From SG8-41 sp036397875 (GTDB lineage Bacteria > Pseudomonadota > Gammaproteobacteria > Burkholderiales > SG8-41), in NCBI GenBank assembly GCA_036397875.1, contig DASWIC010000005.1:1-59320 (forward strand): 59,320 nt of DNA, read 5' to 3'. Below are positions 22,367 through 32,525 of the stretch, one piece after another (position 1 is the first letter of the stretch; each line of letters starts with the position of its first letter). The notes under the pieces are model-generated. The model was not told the DNA's origin. It made no database searches and worked only from the letters and a program-made list of their open reading frames with translations. The position numbers were made by a program, and so were the translations under genes.

Positions 22367-23188
22367 TCAGGGCGGCGGAGCGGGCAGGAGATCGAGGCGA
22401 AACCCGGCGGGGCCGAGTTTGCCGGTATCGAGGTCGAGGCGGACGGTGATCTCGGCGTTGGCTGGCAGGCCCGCCGTGACATCTTTGCCGCGTTCCAGGT
22501 ACTCCGCGGGAAGAAAAACACGCCGCGCGAGCGTGTGCTCCTTGGTATTGGTGAGCACGAGGTCGAGCGCCGGGTAGCCGAGATCGTATCCGGCGTGATT
22601 GCGCAGCGTCGCGGTCAGCTGGATGACTCCGGGCCGCGCCGGGTCGATCGCCTGCAGGTCGGATGCCTCGATCGCGATCTGCCGCGGCCGCTGCGGCGGC
22701 GAGACCGTGCATTGCAGCGCGTCGCACAGCTTCATCAGATACGGTTTCAGGGCCGGGTACTGCACCGCCAGATCGGCGCGGTAGTAGTAGGCGGCCTGTC
22801 CAGCGAGCACGAACACCAGCAGCGCCGCCCCCACCGCCCACAACCGGTCGCGCCGCACCTGCGCGGGGTCGGGAAACAACGCCTCGTCGAGTGAAAGCTG
22901 TTCCGGCGCCGGCCCGTAATCCGTCAGCCCCGCCCCGGTCTCGGCTGCGCGCGCCGGCGCCGGCTGCTGGGTTGCCGCCGCCTTGGCCGGCTCGACCGGT
23001 TCGAGCCGGAATCCGCCCGCTTCGTTCCCGCTGATCGCCGCCGGCGCGGGTTCCTGCAGCGCGGCGAGCGCCCGGAGGCCATCGAATACCGTCATGCAGC
23101 TGCCGCAGCGCACCTGACCCTGATGGGCCTGCAACTGCTCCGGCGTGACGCGGAAGTGGGTGCCGCAGGCGGGGCATTGCGTGATCAT
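22367..23188 (-). CDS. Zinc-ribbon (MJ0042) and DUF3426 membrane protein
   Basis: A 273-aa protein. Residues 1-36 are an MJ0042-type zinc ribbon (CPAC and CGSC pairs). A Pro/Ala-rich linker follows, then one transmembrane helix around residue 120 (VGAALLVFVLAGQAAYYY) and a DUF3426 domain with the pattern IQLTATLRNHAGYDLGYPALDLVLTN. Function is unknown, though the gene regularly follows prmA in betaproteobacteria. I chose ATG 23188 so that the protein starts MITQCPACGT; a GTG at 23200 is the alternative. Confidence 0.88.
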   Translation of the reverse strand: MITQCPACGTHFRVTPEQLQAHQGQVRCGSCMTVFDGLRALAALQEPAPAAISGNEAGGFRLEPVEPAKAAATQQPAPARAAETGAGLTDYGPAPEQLSLDEALFPDPAQVRRDRLWAVGAALLVFVLAGQAAYYYRADLAVQYPALKPYLMKLCDALQCTVSPPQRPRQIAIEASDLQAIDPARPGVIQLTATLRNHAGYDLGYPALDLVLTNTKEHTLARRVFLPAEYLERGKDVTAGLPANAEITVRLDLDTGKLGPAGFRLDLLPAPPP

Positions 23189-23204
23189 GCCAACTGCCAC
23201 CGGG

Positions 23205-24092
23205 CTAGCGCCTGATACCGCTCACGAGCGCCCAGCCTGCGTCTTCCTCGAGCGCCTCGAAATCGAACCATGGCTGGTAGGCGTCGCGCACTTCGCCCGC
23301 CTGCCCCGTGAGCACGCCCGCCAGCGCGAGCCTGCCCTCCTTCGCGGTGAGTCGGGCCAGCAGCGGCGCGAGCACGATGAGAGGATGCGCGAGAATGTTG
23401 GCCACCACGATGCGGGCCGGTTGCTGAAGGGCATCGGAGCCGTCGTGAAAGACGGCCTGCACCCGATTGTGCATAGCATTGCGGCGCGCGGCAAGCAGCG
23501 CCTGCTCGTCGATATCCACGCCGTCCGCGCGCGCCGCCCCGAGCTTCATCGCCGCGATCGCGAGTATGCCGGAACCGCAGCCGAAATCGAGCACCGTCTC
23601 GCCGCCGCGGATGACGCGCTCTAGCCAGCGCAGGCACATGCGCGTGGTCGCATGATGCCCGGTGCCGAACGCGAGGCCCGGGTCGAGCACGATGTTGACG
23701 GCGTCCGCATCGGGCGGCTCGTGCCAGCTGGGGACGATCCACAGCCGCGGCGAGATGCGCACGGGCGCGATCTGGTCGCGGCCCGCCCGCACCCAGTCCG
23801 CGTCGGCCACCTCGCGCAGCCGCCACGGCGGCGGCGCGATGCCGACGCGCGCACAGGCCGCGGCGACCAGTGCCGCGGCATCCGCGCCCGGCCGCACCAG
23901 CGCGCTCATCACGCTCCGCCGCCACGATGGGGGCTCCGCCACGCCGGTGTCGGCGAGGACTGCATCGCCCCCCGCGGAGCCGGCACGGGCGTCCACGACG
24001 TCGACGCTCGCCGCGCCGGCCTCGAGCAGCGCGTCGGAAAGCGCTTCCACCTGCTCCCCCGGCACCTCAAAGGAAACGGAAATCCAGCTCAT
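23205..24092 (-). CDS. prmA: Ribosomal protein L11 methyltransferase
   Basis: A 295-aa SAM-dependent enzyme that trimethylates ribosomal protein L11. It has an N-terminal substrate-recognition domain (WISVSFEVPGEQVEALSDAL), the linker PGLAFGTGHHATTRMCLRWL, SAM motif I VLDFGCGSGILAIAAMKLGA and the NxxA motif VVANILAHPL. Length is standard. The start ATG at 24092 is preferred over the GTG at 24107. It follows accC by 21 bases, an arrangement conserved in the class. Confidence 0.95.
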   Translation of the reverse strand: MSWISVSFEVPGEQVEALSDALLEAGAASVDVVDARAGSAGGDAVLADTGVAEPPSWRRSVMSALVRPGADAAALVAAACARVGIAPPPWRLREVADADWVRAGRDQIAPVRISPRLWIVPSWHEPPDADAVNIVLDPGLAFGTGHHATTRMCLRWLERVIRGGETVLDFGCGSGILAIAAMKLGAARADGVDIDEQALLAARRNAMHNRVQAVFHDGSDALQQPARIVVANILAHPLIVLAPLLARLTAKEGRLALAGVLTGQAGEVRDAYQPWFDFEALEEDAGWALVSGIRR

Positions 24093-24113
24093 GAACCCGC
24101 TAACCACAGCCCG

Positions 24114-25469
<1,356 letters not shown>

Positions 25470-25480
25470 CAGGAAAACCG

Positions 25481-25573
25481 GTGATGGGTGATGGGTGACG
25501 GGTGACGGGTCAAGGGGGAAAATCCGCGCGCCCGCGGGCCGCGCTCACTCATTACTCATCACCCATCACCCGC
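25481..25573. repeat. Phased heptamer repeats forming a long inverted repeat between accB and accC
   Basis: The left arm (25481-25515) is five consecutive heptamers: GTGATGG twice, GTGACGG twice, GTCAAGG. The right arm (25546-25573) is the complement of GTGATGG/GTGATGA/GTAATGA-type units. Together they could form an imperfect stem of about 28 base pairs in the accB-accC transcript. Confidence 0.75.
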
Positions 25574-26037
25574 TACGCGAGGATGTAGAGCGGCTCGCCG
25601 TATTCGACCGGCTGGCCGTTCTCCACGAGGATCGCCTTGACGGTCCCGTCGCGGTCAGCCTCGATCTCGTTGAGGAGCTTCATCGCCTCGATGATGCAGA
25701 GCGTATCGCCGGCCTTGACCACCTGCCCCACCTCGACCAAAGCCTTGGCCCCGGGCGCCGAGGAGCGGTAGAAGGTGCCGACCATGGGCGAGCGGATGAC
25801 GTGCCCTTCGGGCGCCGCCGCGGCCTCGCTCTCGACCGCCGCGGCCGGCACGCCGGACGCGGCGGGGGGTGGCCCCGCCGGCGGCGGGGCGACGACGTGC
25901 GTCACCGTTGCCGCCTGCTGCGCGCCGCCAACGCCGCGGCTGATGCGGACCTTCTCCTCGCCCTCGGTGATCTCGAGCTCCGCGATGCCCGACTGCTGCA
26001 CGAGATCGATCAGCGTCTTGACCTTGCGCAGGTCCAC
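25573..26037 (-). CDS. accB: Acetyl-CoA carboxylase biotin carboxyl carrier protein
   Basis: A 154-aa BCCP. Residues 1-35 are the usual N-terminal helix and strand (LRKVKTLIDLVQQSGIAELEI). A Pro/Ala linker follows to about residue 78, then the biotinyl domain with Lys120 in IIEAMKLLNEIEAD. The start codon is GTG at 26037, three bases after the aroQ stop, which gives the conserved N-terminus; no upstream ATG is in frame. AccC is the partner. Confidence 0.96.
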   Translation of the reverse strand: MDLRKVKTLIDLVQQSGIAELEITEGEEKVRISRGVGGAQQAATVTHVVAPPPAGPPPAASGVPAAAVESEAAAAPEGHVIRSPMVGTFYRSSAPGAKALVEVGQVVKAGDTLCIIEAMKLLNEIEADRDGTVKAILVENGQPVEYGEPLYILA

Positions 26038-26040
26038 GGC

Positions 26041-26496
26041 CTAGCCCTTGTTCCCGGCGTATTGCAGGGCGAACTCCAGGGCCAGCTCGTAGCCCTTCGC
26101 GCCGAGCCCGCTGACGATTCCGACCGCGATGTCGGTGAAATACGATACGCGGCGGAAGGACTCGCGCGCGAAGACGTTGGACAGATGCACTTCGACGAAC
26201 GGGATGCCGACCGCCGCGAGGGCGTCGCGCAGTGCGATACTGGTATGGGTGTAGGCGGCCGGATTGATGATGATGAAGTCGACGCCCTCCCGGCGGGCCT
26301 GCTGGATGCGGTCCACCAGTTCCGACTCGGAATTGCTCTGATAGGTTGCGAGCCGCGCCCGTCCCTTCTTGGCGCGCCGGCCGAGACGGAGATGGATGGT
26401 TTTCAGCGTGTCCCTGCCGTAATGCCGCGTTTCGCGGCCCCCCAGCAGATTGAGATTCGGGCCGTTGATGACCAGGATGTTCTTCGCGCCTGCCAT
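26041..26496 (-). CDS. aroQ: 3-dehydroquinate dehydratase, type II
   Basis: A 151-aa dodecameric dehydroquinase of the shikimate pathway. Signatures are the N-terminal INGPNLNLLGGRE with the catalytic Arg, the downstream Tyr in RHYGRDTL, NPAAYTHTSIALRDAL with the catalytic His, and VEVHLSN. The GGRET sequence differs slightly from the common GTREP. It heads the aroQ-accB-accC-prmA run conserved in betaproteobacteria. Confidence 0.95.
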   Translation of the reverse strand: MAGAKNILVINGPNLNLLGGRETRHYGRDTLKTIHLRLGRRAKKGRARLATYQSNSESELVDRIQQARREGVDFIIINPAAYTHTSIALRDALAAVGIPFVEVHLSNVFARESFRRVSYFTDIAVGIVSGLGAKGYELALEFALQYAGNKG

Positions 26497-26776
26497 GCCG
26501 GTTCTGTGTCCTAAGTCACGGAATGACCGGGGGATCCCGATCGCGTCGTGCCCGCCACTAGAGATGGCCGCGAGTTTGCCTAAAATCGCAGAAGTTGTCC
26601 ACGAATTAGGCGAAGTTACCGAAAGATAATCTTCGGGTTCCTCGCCCCGACCGTGCGATCAGGGGGTGGCTTGTCCTGCCGGCGGTGGGGCCTGAGGTGA
26701 GCCTAACTTTCTGAAACCAAGAGGAAATTCTATTGAATACGCAAGGCTGGCGAGCCTCCGGGTAGGGCGGCAGGCG

Positions 26777-27313
26777 TCAAAGCAGGGGCTGAATGAGACG
26801 CTCGAGTCGGGCCTCCTTGAGCCCACCGGTTTCCCGGGATACCAGCTTGCCCTTGCGGTCGATCACCAGCGTATAGGGCAGTACGCCAGCCCGATTTCCC
26901 ACCTGGCGTACCAGCTCGATCGTCTCAACCCCCCCCAGCAGCAGCGGGTAGTTGATCCGAAATTCCCGCGCAAATTCGGCCACCTGCTCCGGCTGGTCGA
27001 TGGCGATCCCCACGAATTGCAGCCCGCGGCCTCCGTAGCGCTCCTGCATCCGCACGAACACCGGGATCTCCTCCCGGCACGGGGCGCACCAGGTTGCCCA
27101 GTAGTTGACGATGAGCACCCGGCCCCGCCAGTCCCCGAGGCGCCGGGCCTCGCCTTTGACGTCGGTGTGTGGCGCCGCGAGTATCCGCTCCAGTACCTCT
27201 GCCGGATCCCCGCCGGGGCCGGCGCTGCCGCGTGACCCGAGGTGGTACAGCACGCCACCCGCAGCGGACAGGCCCGCCACGACGGCGAACACCGCGAGCG
27301 TGCGCGCCCTCAT
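26777..27313 (-). CDS. TlpA/ResA-like thioredoxin-family protein
   Basis: A 178-aa envelope thiol-disulfide protein. An N-terminal signal anchor (MRARTLAVFAVVAGLSAAGGVLY) is followed by a thioredoxin domain with active-site CAPC in NYWATWCAPCREEIPVF, and a TlpA-type insert LQFVGIAIDQPEQVAEF. It is expected to reduce periplasmic disulfides using electrons from DsbD. Its ATG overlaps the dsbD stop by four bases (ATGA), so the two are coupled. The 280-base gap to aroQ holds no gene; it is less GC-rich and contains a GCCTAA/TTAGGC inverted repeat at 26578-26612. Confidence 0.92.
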   Translation of the reverse strand: MRARTLAVFAVVAGLSAAGGVLYHLGSRGSAGPGGDPAEVLERILAAPHTDVKGEARRLGDWRGRVLIVNYWATWCAPCREEIPVFVRMQERYGGRGLQFVGIAIDQPEQVAEFAREFRINYPLLLGGVETIELVRQVGNRAGVLPYTLVIDRKGKLVSRETGGLKEARLERLIQPLL

Positions 27314-29094
27314 TGCCGGAAGGTGAGCGCCTGGTCGAGAACGGCCACGAAGCGATCGGCGGGCTGAAAGCCGATCACGCGCAGTCCCGGGATCTCGCGG
27401 CCCGTACGGTCGAAGAATACGATGCCCGGTGGCCCGAACAGGCGAAAGCGCCTGAGCAGCGCGGCGTCCTCCGCGTTGTTGGCGGTCACGTCCGCCTGCA
27501 GCAGCACCATCTCGCGAAAGCGCGCCCGCACCCGCTCGTCGCTGAAGGTATATCGCTCCATCTCCTTGCACGAAACGCACCAGTCAGCGTAGAAATCCAG
27601 CATCACCGTTCGCCCCGCCGCAGCCTGGACGCGGCGGTCCAGCTCGGCGCCGTTCTTGATTCGCTCGAACGGCGTCTCGAACGTGGTGCTTCCCGATTCC
27701 GTAACGCGCAGGCCCGAGAGCGGCTGCAGGATGTCGCGCCCGCCCGAGAACGCACCGACGAGGTAGGCAAGGCCGGCAAGCAGCGCGATGATGCCGAGGC
27801 CCTTGCTGAATTTCTGGAATCCGTGCGCGGCGGCGGGCAGGGGATCGATTGCCCGCAGGTAGATCGCCGTCACAATCAGCAGCGCCGCCCACAGGAACAT
27901 CTGGACGGAAACGGGAAGGTAGGGCGAGACGACGTAGATCGCCATCCCGAGCAGCAGCGTGCCGAAGCCGCGTTTCACCGTTTCCATCCACGGCCCCGCT
28001 TTCGGCATCAGCGCCCCGGCCGAGGCCCCCACCGCCAGCAGCGGCACGCCCATGCCGAGCGCCATCGCGAACAACGCCGACCCGCCCATCACAACATCCC
28101 GGCTCTGGCCGATGTAGAGCAGCGCACCCGCCAGCGGGGCGGCCACGCACGGGCCGAGGATCAGAGCCGAGAGCACGCCCATCACGAATACGCCCACCGT
28201 GTGCCCGCCGTGGAAACGGTTGCTGGCGTCGGCCAGCCGGTTCTGCAGGGCCACCGGGAGCTGCAGGTCGTAGAAACCGAACATCGCCAGAGCGAGCGCG
28301 ACGAACACCATCGCAAACGCGCCCAGCACCCATGGATTCTGCAGGGCCACCGAGAGCATTGCCCCGGAGAGCCCTGCCGCCACCCCCGCAACCGCGTAGG
28401 TGATCGCCATGCCCAGCACGTAGACGATTGCCAGCAGGAAGCCCCTGGACTTGGTGACGGGCTGCCCGGCCCCGACGATGACACTGGAAAGGATCGGCAC
28501 CATCGGCAGCACGCAGGGCGTAAACGACAGCAGCAGACCGAAGCCGAAGAAACTCGCGATCACGAGCCAGAACCCCCCTTCGAACACCCGCGTGACGAGC
28601 GTGTCATCGGCTGCCGAACCCGCTCCCGAAAACAGCCCGGGTGCGGCGCCGCTGCGCGTTGCGCCCGGGGTCAACGACGCCAGCCGCAGTTCTGCCCTCT
28701 GCTCATGGGGCACGTAGCACACGCCGATGTCCGCGCAGCCCTGCGAAACCGCCGTAAGATGGATCGCCGGCACACTCGCATCAGCGAGCTCGAATGGCAG
28801 CACGATGCTGAGGCTGCCGCGATAGGTCTCGACTTCCCCGAAAAATTCGTCTCGATGCTTCCTGCCCGACGGCAACCGCGGCGCGCCGGGTTTCGCGCCC
28901 GCCGGAGCCAGCGTGAACTGGAACTTGTCCCGGTACAGGTAATAGCCGGGCGCGATCTGGTAGTTGATTTCGATCGAGCGCGCGTCCGTCAAGCGCGCGG
29001 CAAAACGGAACGCCCGGTCCGGCTCGAGCAGGTCCGGCTCCGCCGCGCGGGCGAGGCCGGATATCGCCAACAGCAGGACCAGGATCAAGCGCAT
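27310..29094 (-). CDS. dsbD: Thiol:disulfide interchange protein DsbD
   Basis: A 594-aa inner-membrane electron transporter. After a signal peptide (LILVLLLAISGLARAA) comes the periplasmic alpha domain with its Cys pair in SQGCADIGVCYVP. The eight-helix core follows, with intramembrane Cys in SFTPCVLPMVPIL and LILGPCVAAPLAG. The C-terminal thioredoxin domain has CVSC in DFYADWCVSCKEME. All three redox pairs are present. It moves electrons from cytosolic thioredoxin to periplasmic partners such as the overlapping TlpA-like protein. Start ATG 29094; the frame upstream is heptamer repeat. Confidence 0.96.
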   Translation of the reverse strand: MRLILVLLLAISGLARAAEPDLLEPDRAFRFAARLTDARSIEINYQIAPGYYLYRDKFQFTLAPAGAKPGAPRLPSGRKHRDEFFGEVETYRGSLSIVLPFELADASVPAIHLTAVSQGCADIGVCYVPHEQRAELRLASLTPGATRSGAAPGLFSGAGSAADDTLVTRVFEGGFWLVIASFFGFGLLLSFTPCVLPMVPILSSVIVGAGQPVTKSRGFLLAIVYVLGMAITYAVAGVAAGLSGAMLSVALQNPWVLGAFAMVFVALALAMFGFYDLQLPVALQNRLADASNRFHGGHTVGVFVMGVLSALILGPCVAAPLAGALLYIGQSRDVVMGGSALFAMALGMGVPLLAVGASAGALMPKAGPWMETVKRGFGTLLLGMAIYVVSPYLPVSVQMFLWAALLIVTAIYLRAIDPLPAAAHGFQKFSKGLGIIALLAGLAYLVGAFSGGRDILQPLSGLRVTESGSTTFETPFERIKNGAELDRRVQAAAGRTVMLDFYADWCVSCKEMERYTFSDERVRARFREMVLLQADVTANNAEDAALLRRFRLFGPPGIVFFDRTGREIPGLRVIGFQPADRFVAVLDQALTFRQ

Positions 29095-29110
29095 GATGGG
29101 TCGATGAAAC

Positions 29111-29138
29111 GTGATTCGTGACTGGTGATTCGTGATCC
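29111..29138. repeat. Four phased GTGAYNN heptamers upstream of dsbD
   Basis: GTGATTC, GTGACTG, GTGATTC and GTGATCC follow each other without gaps between cutA and dsbD. A partly complementary CGAGTCACGGATC lies about 45 bases to the right. Confidence 0.7.
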
Positions 29139-29196
29139 GGGAAAAAATCACGCCATCCGTCAACCCCGTTTTCCCACTAACGAGTCACGGATCTTG

Positions 29197-29526
29197 TCAG
29201 CCGGCGGAAACGCCGGTCTCGTCCGCAATCCAGCGCAGGTAGTCGTCGAAACCGCGCACCACTGGGACCGCGATGATTTCCGGAAGTTCATAGGGATGGA
29301 GATCGCGTATCGCCGCCTCGACCTCGGCGTAGCGCGCGGCGCGCGTTTTCACCAGGACCGGCACCTCGCGCGCGTTCTCGACGTTGCCCTTCCAACGGTA
29401 GACCGAGGTGCACTCGGGCAGCACGTTCACGCACGCCGCGAGCTGCTTCGCGATGAGCGCGTGGGCGAGTCCGACCGCGGACTCGCGATCCGGCAAATGG
29501 GTGAGGATGATGACCACGTCATCCAT
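29197..29526 (-). CDS. cutA: Divalent-cation tolerance protein CutA
   Basis: A 109-aa trimeric PII-like protein. It has VIILTHLPDRESAVGLAHALI at the N-terminus, the central CVNVLPECTSVYRWKGNVE and the C-terminal YELPEIIAVPVVRGFDDYLRWI, all standard. It is linked to copper tolerance and c-type cytochrome maturation in E. coli; its exact role is unclear. Placement directly upstream of dsbD (same strand) matches other betaproteobacteria. Confidence 0.94.
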   Translation of the reverse strand: MDDVVIILTHLPDRESAVGLAHALIAKQLAACVNVLPECTSVYRWKGNVENAREVPVLVKTRAARYAEVEAAIRDLHPYELPEIIAVPVVRGFDDYLRWIADETGVSAG

Positions 29527-29566
29527 GAGCGCGCGGCCGGGGACGGGCGGGCCGGGTCCTCGATCC

Positions 29567-30484
29567 TCAAGCGCCCGGAATGCCGGCCATGGACAACGGG
29601 ACTTGCGGTTCCCGTTTCTCCCGCGCGGCGGCGACGCCCTCGCGCACGCTCGGATAGCGCAGCGTCATTCGCAGCTCCCGTTTCAGGCGGCGATTGACGA
29701 GCCGGCGTGACTCGTTCATGAACGAGCGCAGGTTTTCTGCCACCAGCCGGTCGGCGTCGGCGCGGGTGACGCGCGGCGGGCGCGGCAGCCCGAATCGCTC
29801 GGCGACCAGGTCGAAATAATCTCCCATGCGGATCGGCGCGTCGTCGGCCGCGTTGTACGCGCGCCCCGGGGCACCGCGTTGCAGCGCCGCAACCACGATC
29901 CGGGCAAGATCGTCCGCGTGCACGTGGTTAACATAGACGTCCTCGTCGGGTTTCAGCGCCGGCGTGCCGCGGGTGAGCCGCGCCAGCGGCAAACGGTCCC
30001 CGGCATAGATCCCCGGCACGCGCAGGATGGAAACGCGCACGCCGCTGCGCCGGCCCCATTCCCGCAACTGGCGCTCGGCGTCCGCCCTGCGCCGCGCACG
30101 CTCGGACTGCGGCCGCGGCGGCCGCGTCTCCGCCACCAGCGCGCCGCCGCAATCGCCGTAGACGCCACTGGTGCTAATGTAGACGAAGTGCTGTGGTAGA
30201 CTGCCGCCCTTCGCGATGGCGGCCACGAGATGAGCAGTGCGCGTGTCGCGCGCGCCGCGCTCCGGCGGCGGTGCCAGGTGCACCACGTCCTGGGCAAGCC
30301 CGGCGAGCGGCGCGAGCGAGCCGGGACGGTCGAGGTCGCCCCGGACCGGCGTCACACCGAGGGCGCGCAGCAACGGGAAACGCCGGGGATCGCGGGCAAG
30401 CGCGTACACGCGCCAGCGCCCCGCGAGCAGTGGGGCCATGCGCTGGGCAATGTCGCCGAAGCCGATGATGAGCAGGCGCCTCAT
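29567..30484 (-). CDS. NAD(P)-dependent epimerase/SDR family protein (YeeZ-like)
   Basis: A 305-aa extended short-chain dehydrogenase. The Rossmann start is RRLLIIGFGDIAQRMAPLL, FVYISTSGVYGD carries the Ser/Tyr region though without a clear YxxxK, and VNHVHADDLARIVVAAL is the usual late motif. The N-terminal GFGDIA and the weak catalytic motif match the YeeZ-type branch of unknown substrate. It is 40 bases upstream of cutA on the same strand. Confidence 0.87.
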   Translation of the reverse strand: MRRLLIIGFGDIAQRMAPLLAGRWRVYALARDPRRFPLLRALGVTPVRGDLDRPGSLAPLAGLAQDVVHLAPPPERGARDTRTAHLVAAIAKGGSLPQHFVYISTSGVYGDCGGALVAETRPPRPQSERARRRADAERQLREWGRRSGVRVSILRVPGIYAGDRLPLARLTRGTPALKPDEDVYVNHVHADDLARIVVAALQRGAPGRAYNAADDAPIRMGDYFDLVAERFGLPRPPRVTRADADRLVAENLRSFMNESRRLVNRRLKRELRMTLRYPSVREGVAAAREKREPQVPLSMAGIPGA

Positions 30485-30515
30485 AACGCGATTTTAGCTT
30501 GAAGCGGGTCCCTCC

Positions 30516-30571
30516 CGTCACGAGTCGCGAGCCTGTCCTGAGCACTGTCGAAGGGTCACGAGTCACGCTGC
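30516..30571. repeat. Composite dispersed repeat, second full copy
   Basis: The core GCCTGTCCTGAGC..GTCGAAGGG (30531-30555) is flanked by GTCACGAGTCGCGAG and GTCACGAGTCACG, matching the organisation at 8552-8604. It fills the spacer between the divergent epimerase and reductase genes. Confidence 0.75.
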
Positions 30572-30582
30572 ACCAGGCCGGT

Positions 30583-31608
30583 ATGCCCCACACCGTCACG
30601 ATCCAGTCGAGCGGACACACCTTCACCGTCAACGAGGGCGAGACCGTGCTCGCCGCCGCCTTGCGTGAGGGCATCGTCATCGCCTACGGCTGCCGCCACG
30701 GCGTATGCGGCACCTGCAAGGGCAGGCTGGTGGAGGGGACCGTCGATTACGGTATCTACCAGGAGCAGGCCATGAGCGAGGCGGAGCGGAGCGCCGGCCT
30801 GGCGCTGTTCTGCCAGGCGAAGCCGCTCGCCGACCTCACGATCCAGTGCCGCGAGATCGGCTCCGCCGTGAAAGGCATCCAGATCAAGATTCTGCCGGCG
30901 CGCGTGGTGAAGCTGCAGCGCGCCGCGCCCGATGTCATGCTGCTCGATCTCAAGCTGCCGGCCCACGAGCGGCTGCAGTTTCTCGCCGGCCAGTATATCG
31001 ATCTCCTGCTGCGGGGCAGCGTCCGCCGCAGCTTCTCGATGGCGAACGCGCCGCATGACGACAGCGCTCTGCAACTGCATCTCAGGGATTACGGCGGACC
31101 GTTCAGCCAGCACGTCTTCGGCGCGATGAAGGAGAAGGACATCATCCGCTTCGAGGGGCCGTTTGGCACCTTCTTCCTGCGCGAGGAAAGCGCGAAGCCC
31201 ATCATCCTGGTGGCGAGCGGAACCGGATTTGCGCCGATCAAGGCGATCGTCGAGCACGCGCTGCACACCGGCATCGCCCGCCCGATGACGCTCTACTGGG
31301 GCTGCAGGGTGCGCTCGGATCTCTACCTGCACGAGCTCGCCGAGAGCTGGCACCGGGACGGCAAGCTCCGCTACGTGCCCGTGCTGTCCGATGCGCCCGC
31401 CTCGGACCACTGGACCGGACGCACCGGCTTCGTGCACCGCGCCGTGATGGAGGATTTTCCCGATCTTTCCGGTCACCAGGCCTACGCCTGCGGCGCGCCG
31501 GTGATGGTGAACGCGGCGCATCGCGATTTCACCACGACGTGCGGCCTGCCTGAAGAAGAATTCTTCGCCGACTCCTTCACCCCGTCGGTGCCCGAGGCCG
31601 GTGGCTGA
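30583..31608 (+). CDS. 2Fe-2S ferredoxin-type flavin reductase (CDP-6-deoxy-glucoseen-reductase-like)
   Basis: A 341-aa electron-transfer flavoprotein. Residues 1-90 are a plant-type [2Fe-2S] ferredoxin with Cys ligands in YGCRHGVCGTCKGRL and a later Cys in ALFCQAK. The rest is an FNR-like module: RRSFSMANAP for FAD, ILVASGTGFAPIKAI for NAD(P), and YACGAPVMVNAA. Such proteins deliver electrons from NAD(P)H to oxygenases or to UbiX/AscC-type partners; betaproteobacterial copies are generically annotated E3-like. The partner is not in the window. ATG 30583 is chosen because the upstream frame is repeat DNA. Confidence 0.9.
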   Translation: MPHTVTIQSSGHTFTVNEGETVLAAALREGIVIAYGCRHGVCGTCKGRLVEGTVDYGIYQEQAMSEAERSAGLALFCQAKPLADLTIQCREIGSAVKGIQIKILPARVVKLQRAAPDVMLLDLKLPAHERLQFLAGQYIDLLLRGSVRRSFSMANAPHDDSALQLHLRDYGGPFSQHVFGAMKEKDIIRFEGPFGTFFLREESAKPIILVASGTGFAPIKAIVEHALHTGIARPMTLYWGCRVRSDLYLHELAESWHRDGKLRYVPVLSDAPASDHWTGRTGFVHRAVMEDFPDLSGHQAYACGAPVMVNAAHRDFTTTCGLPEEEFFADSFTPSVPEAGG

Positions 31609-32524
31609 TCCCCGAAGCGTTTCGATGTCGCGCACCGGCGCCAGCAAGTTCGCGGTCCTGTCGATCGCCGCCGCAGTGGCGACCATCGCGCTGAAGACCC
31701 TCGCGTGGTGGCTCACCGGCTCCGTCGGCATGCTCTCGGATGCCATCGAGGGAACCATCAACCTCGCCGCCGCCACCGTCGCGCTGGCGATGATCAGCGT
31801 GGCGGCCCGGCCGCCCGACGAGGACCACGCATTCGGCTACACCAAGGCGGAATATTTTTCGAGCGGCCTGGAGGGCACGTTGATCCTGATCGCGGCGGTC
31901 GCCATCGGATTCGCCGCGGTCGACCGCCTCATCACGCCGCGTCCGCTCGAGCATGTCGGGCCGGGGCTGGCGGTCTCGGCCGCCGCCTCGCTGATCAATT
32001 ACCTGGTCGCGCGCCGGCTGTACCAGGCCGGCCACCATTACCGGTCGATCGCGCTCGAGGCGGATGCGCGTCACCTCATGACCGACGTCTGGACCTCCGC
32101 TGGCGTCATCGTCGGCGTCGCCGCCGTCTGGGTCACGGGCTGGCAGCGGCTCGATCCCCTGATCGCGCTGGCGGTGGCCGCCAATATCGTGTGGTCGGGC
32201 TATCGCCTCATGCAGCGATCGATCCACGGCCTGCTCGACCGCGCGTTGCCGCCCGAGCAGATGCGCACGCTCTCCGGCGTGCTCGACGGCTACCGCGCGA
32301 AGGGCATCGACTTCCACGCCTTGCGCACGCGCCAGGCGGGAGCCCGCTCATTCGTCACGCTGCACGTGCTGGTGCCGGCCGAGTGGACGGTTGCGCAGGG
32401 GCACAACCTGGCACATGAGGTCGAGGCCGACATCCGCGCGGTGCTCCCCGACGCGGCGGTCATGACTCACGTGGAGCCGCTCGGGTATCCGGAATCCTAC
32501 CGGGACATGGATCTCGACACGTAG
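31601..32524 (+). CDS. Cation diffusion facilitator (CDF) metal exporter
   Basis: A 307-aa inner-membrane transporter with six predicted helices and a C-terminal cytosolic domain. Metal-site motifs are SVGMLSDAIEG in helix 2 and ALEADARHLMTDVWTSAGV in helix 5; the loop segment HAFGYTKAEYFSSGLEG is also characteristic. Zn(II), Fe(II) or another divalent metal is probably exported in exchange for protons; specificity is not readable. The GTG start at 31601 overlaps the reductase gene by eight bases. An ATG at 31625 is the alternative. Confidence 0.92.
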   Translation: MADPRSVSMSRTGASKFAVLSIAAAVATIALKTLAWWLTGSVGMLSDAIEGTINLAAATVALAMISVAARPPDEDHAFGYTKAEYFSSGLEGTLILIAAVAIGFAAVDRLITPRPLEHVGPGLAVSAAASLINYLVARRLYQAGHHYRSIALEADARHLMTDVWTSAGVIVGVAAVWVTGWQRLDPLIALAVAANIVWSGYRLMQRSIHGLLDRALPPEQMRTLSGVLDGYRAKGIDFHALRTRQAGARSFVTLHVLVPAEWTVAQGHNLAHEVEADIRAVLPDAAVMTHVEPLGYPESYRDMDLDT

Positions 32525-32525
32525 G

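Noticed and set aside
25481..25573. Heptamer arrays considered as a CRISPR array
   Set aside because: The 7-base period, absence of spacers and absence of cas genes rule it out.
27169..29121. 650-aa open frame antisense to dsbD
   Set aside because: The opposite strand encodes a complete DsbD; the antisense product is low-complexity Arg/His/Gln.
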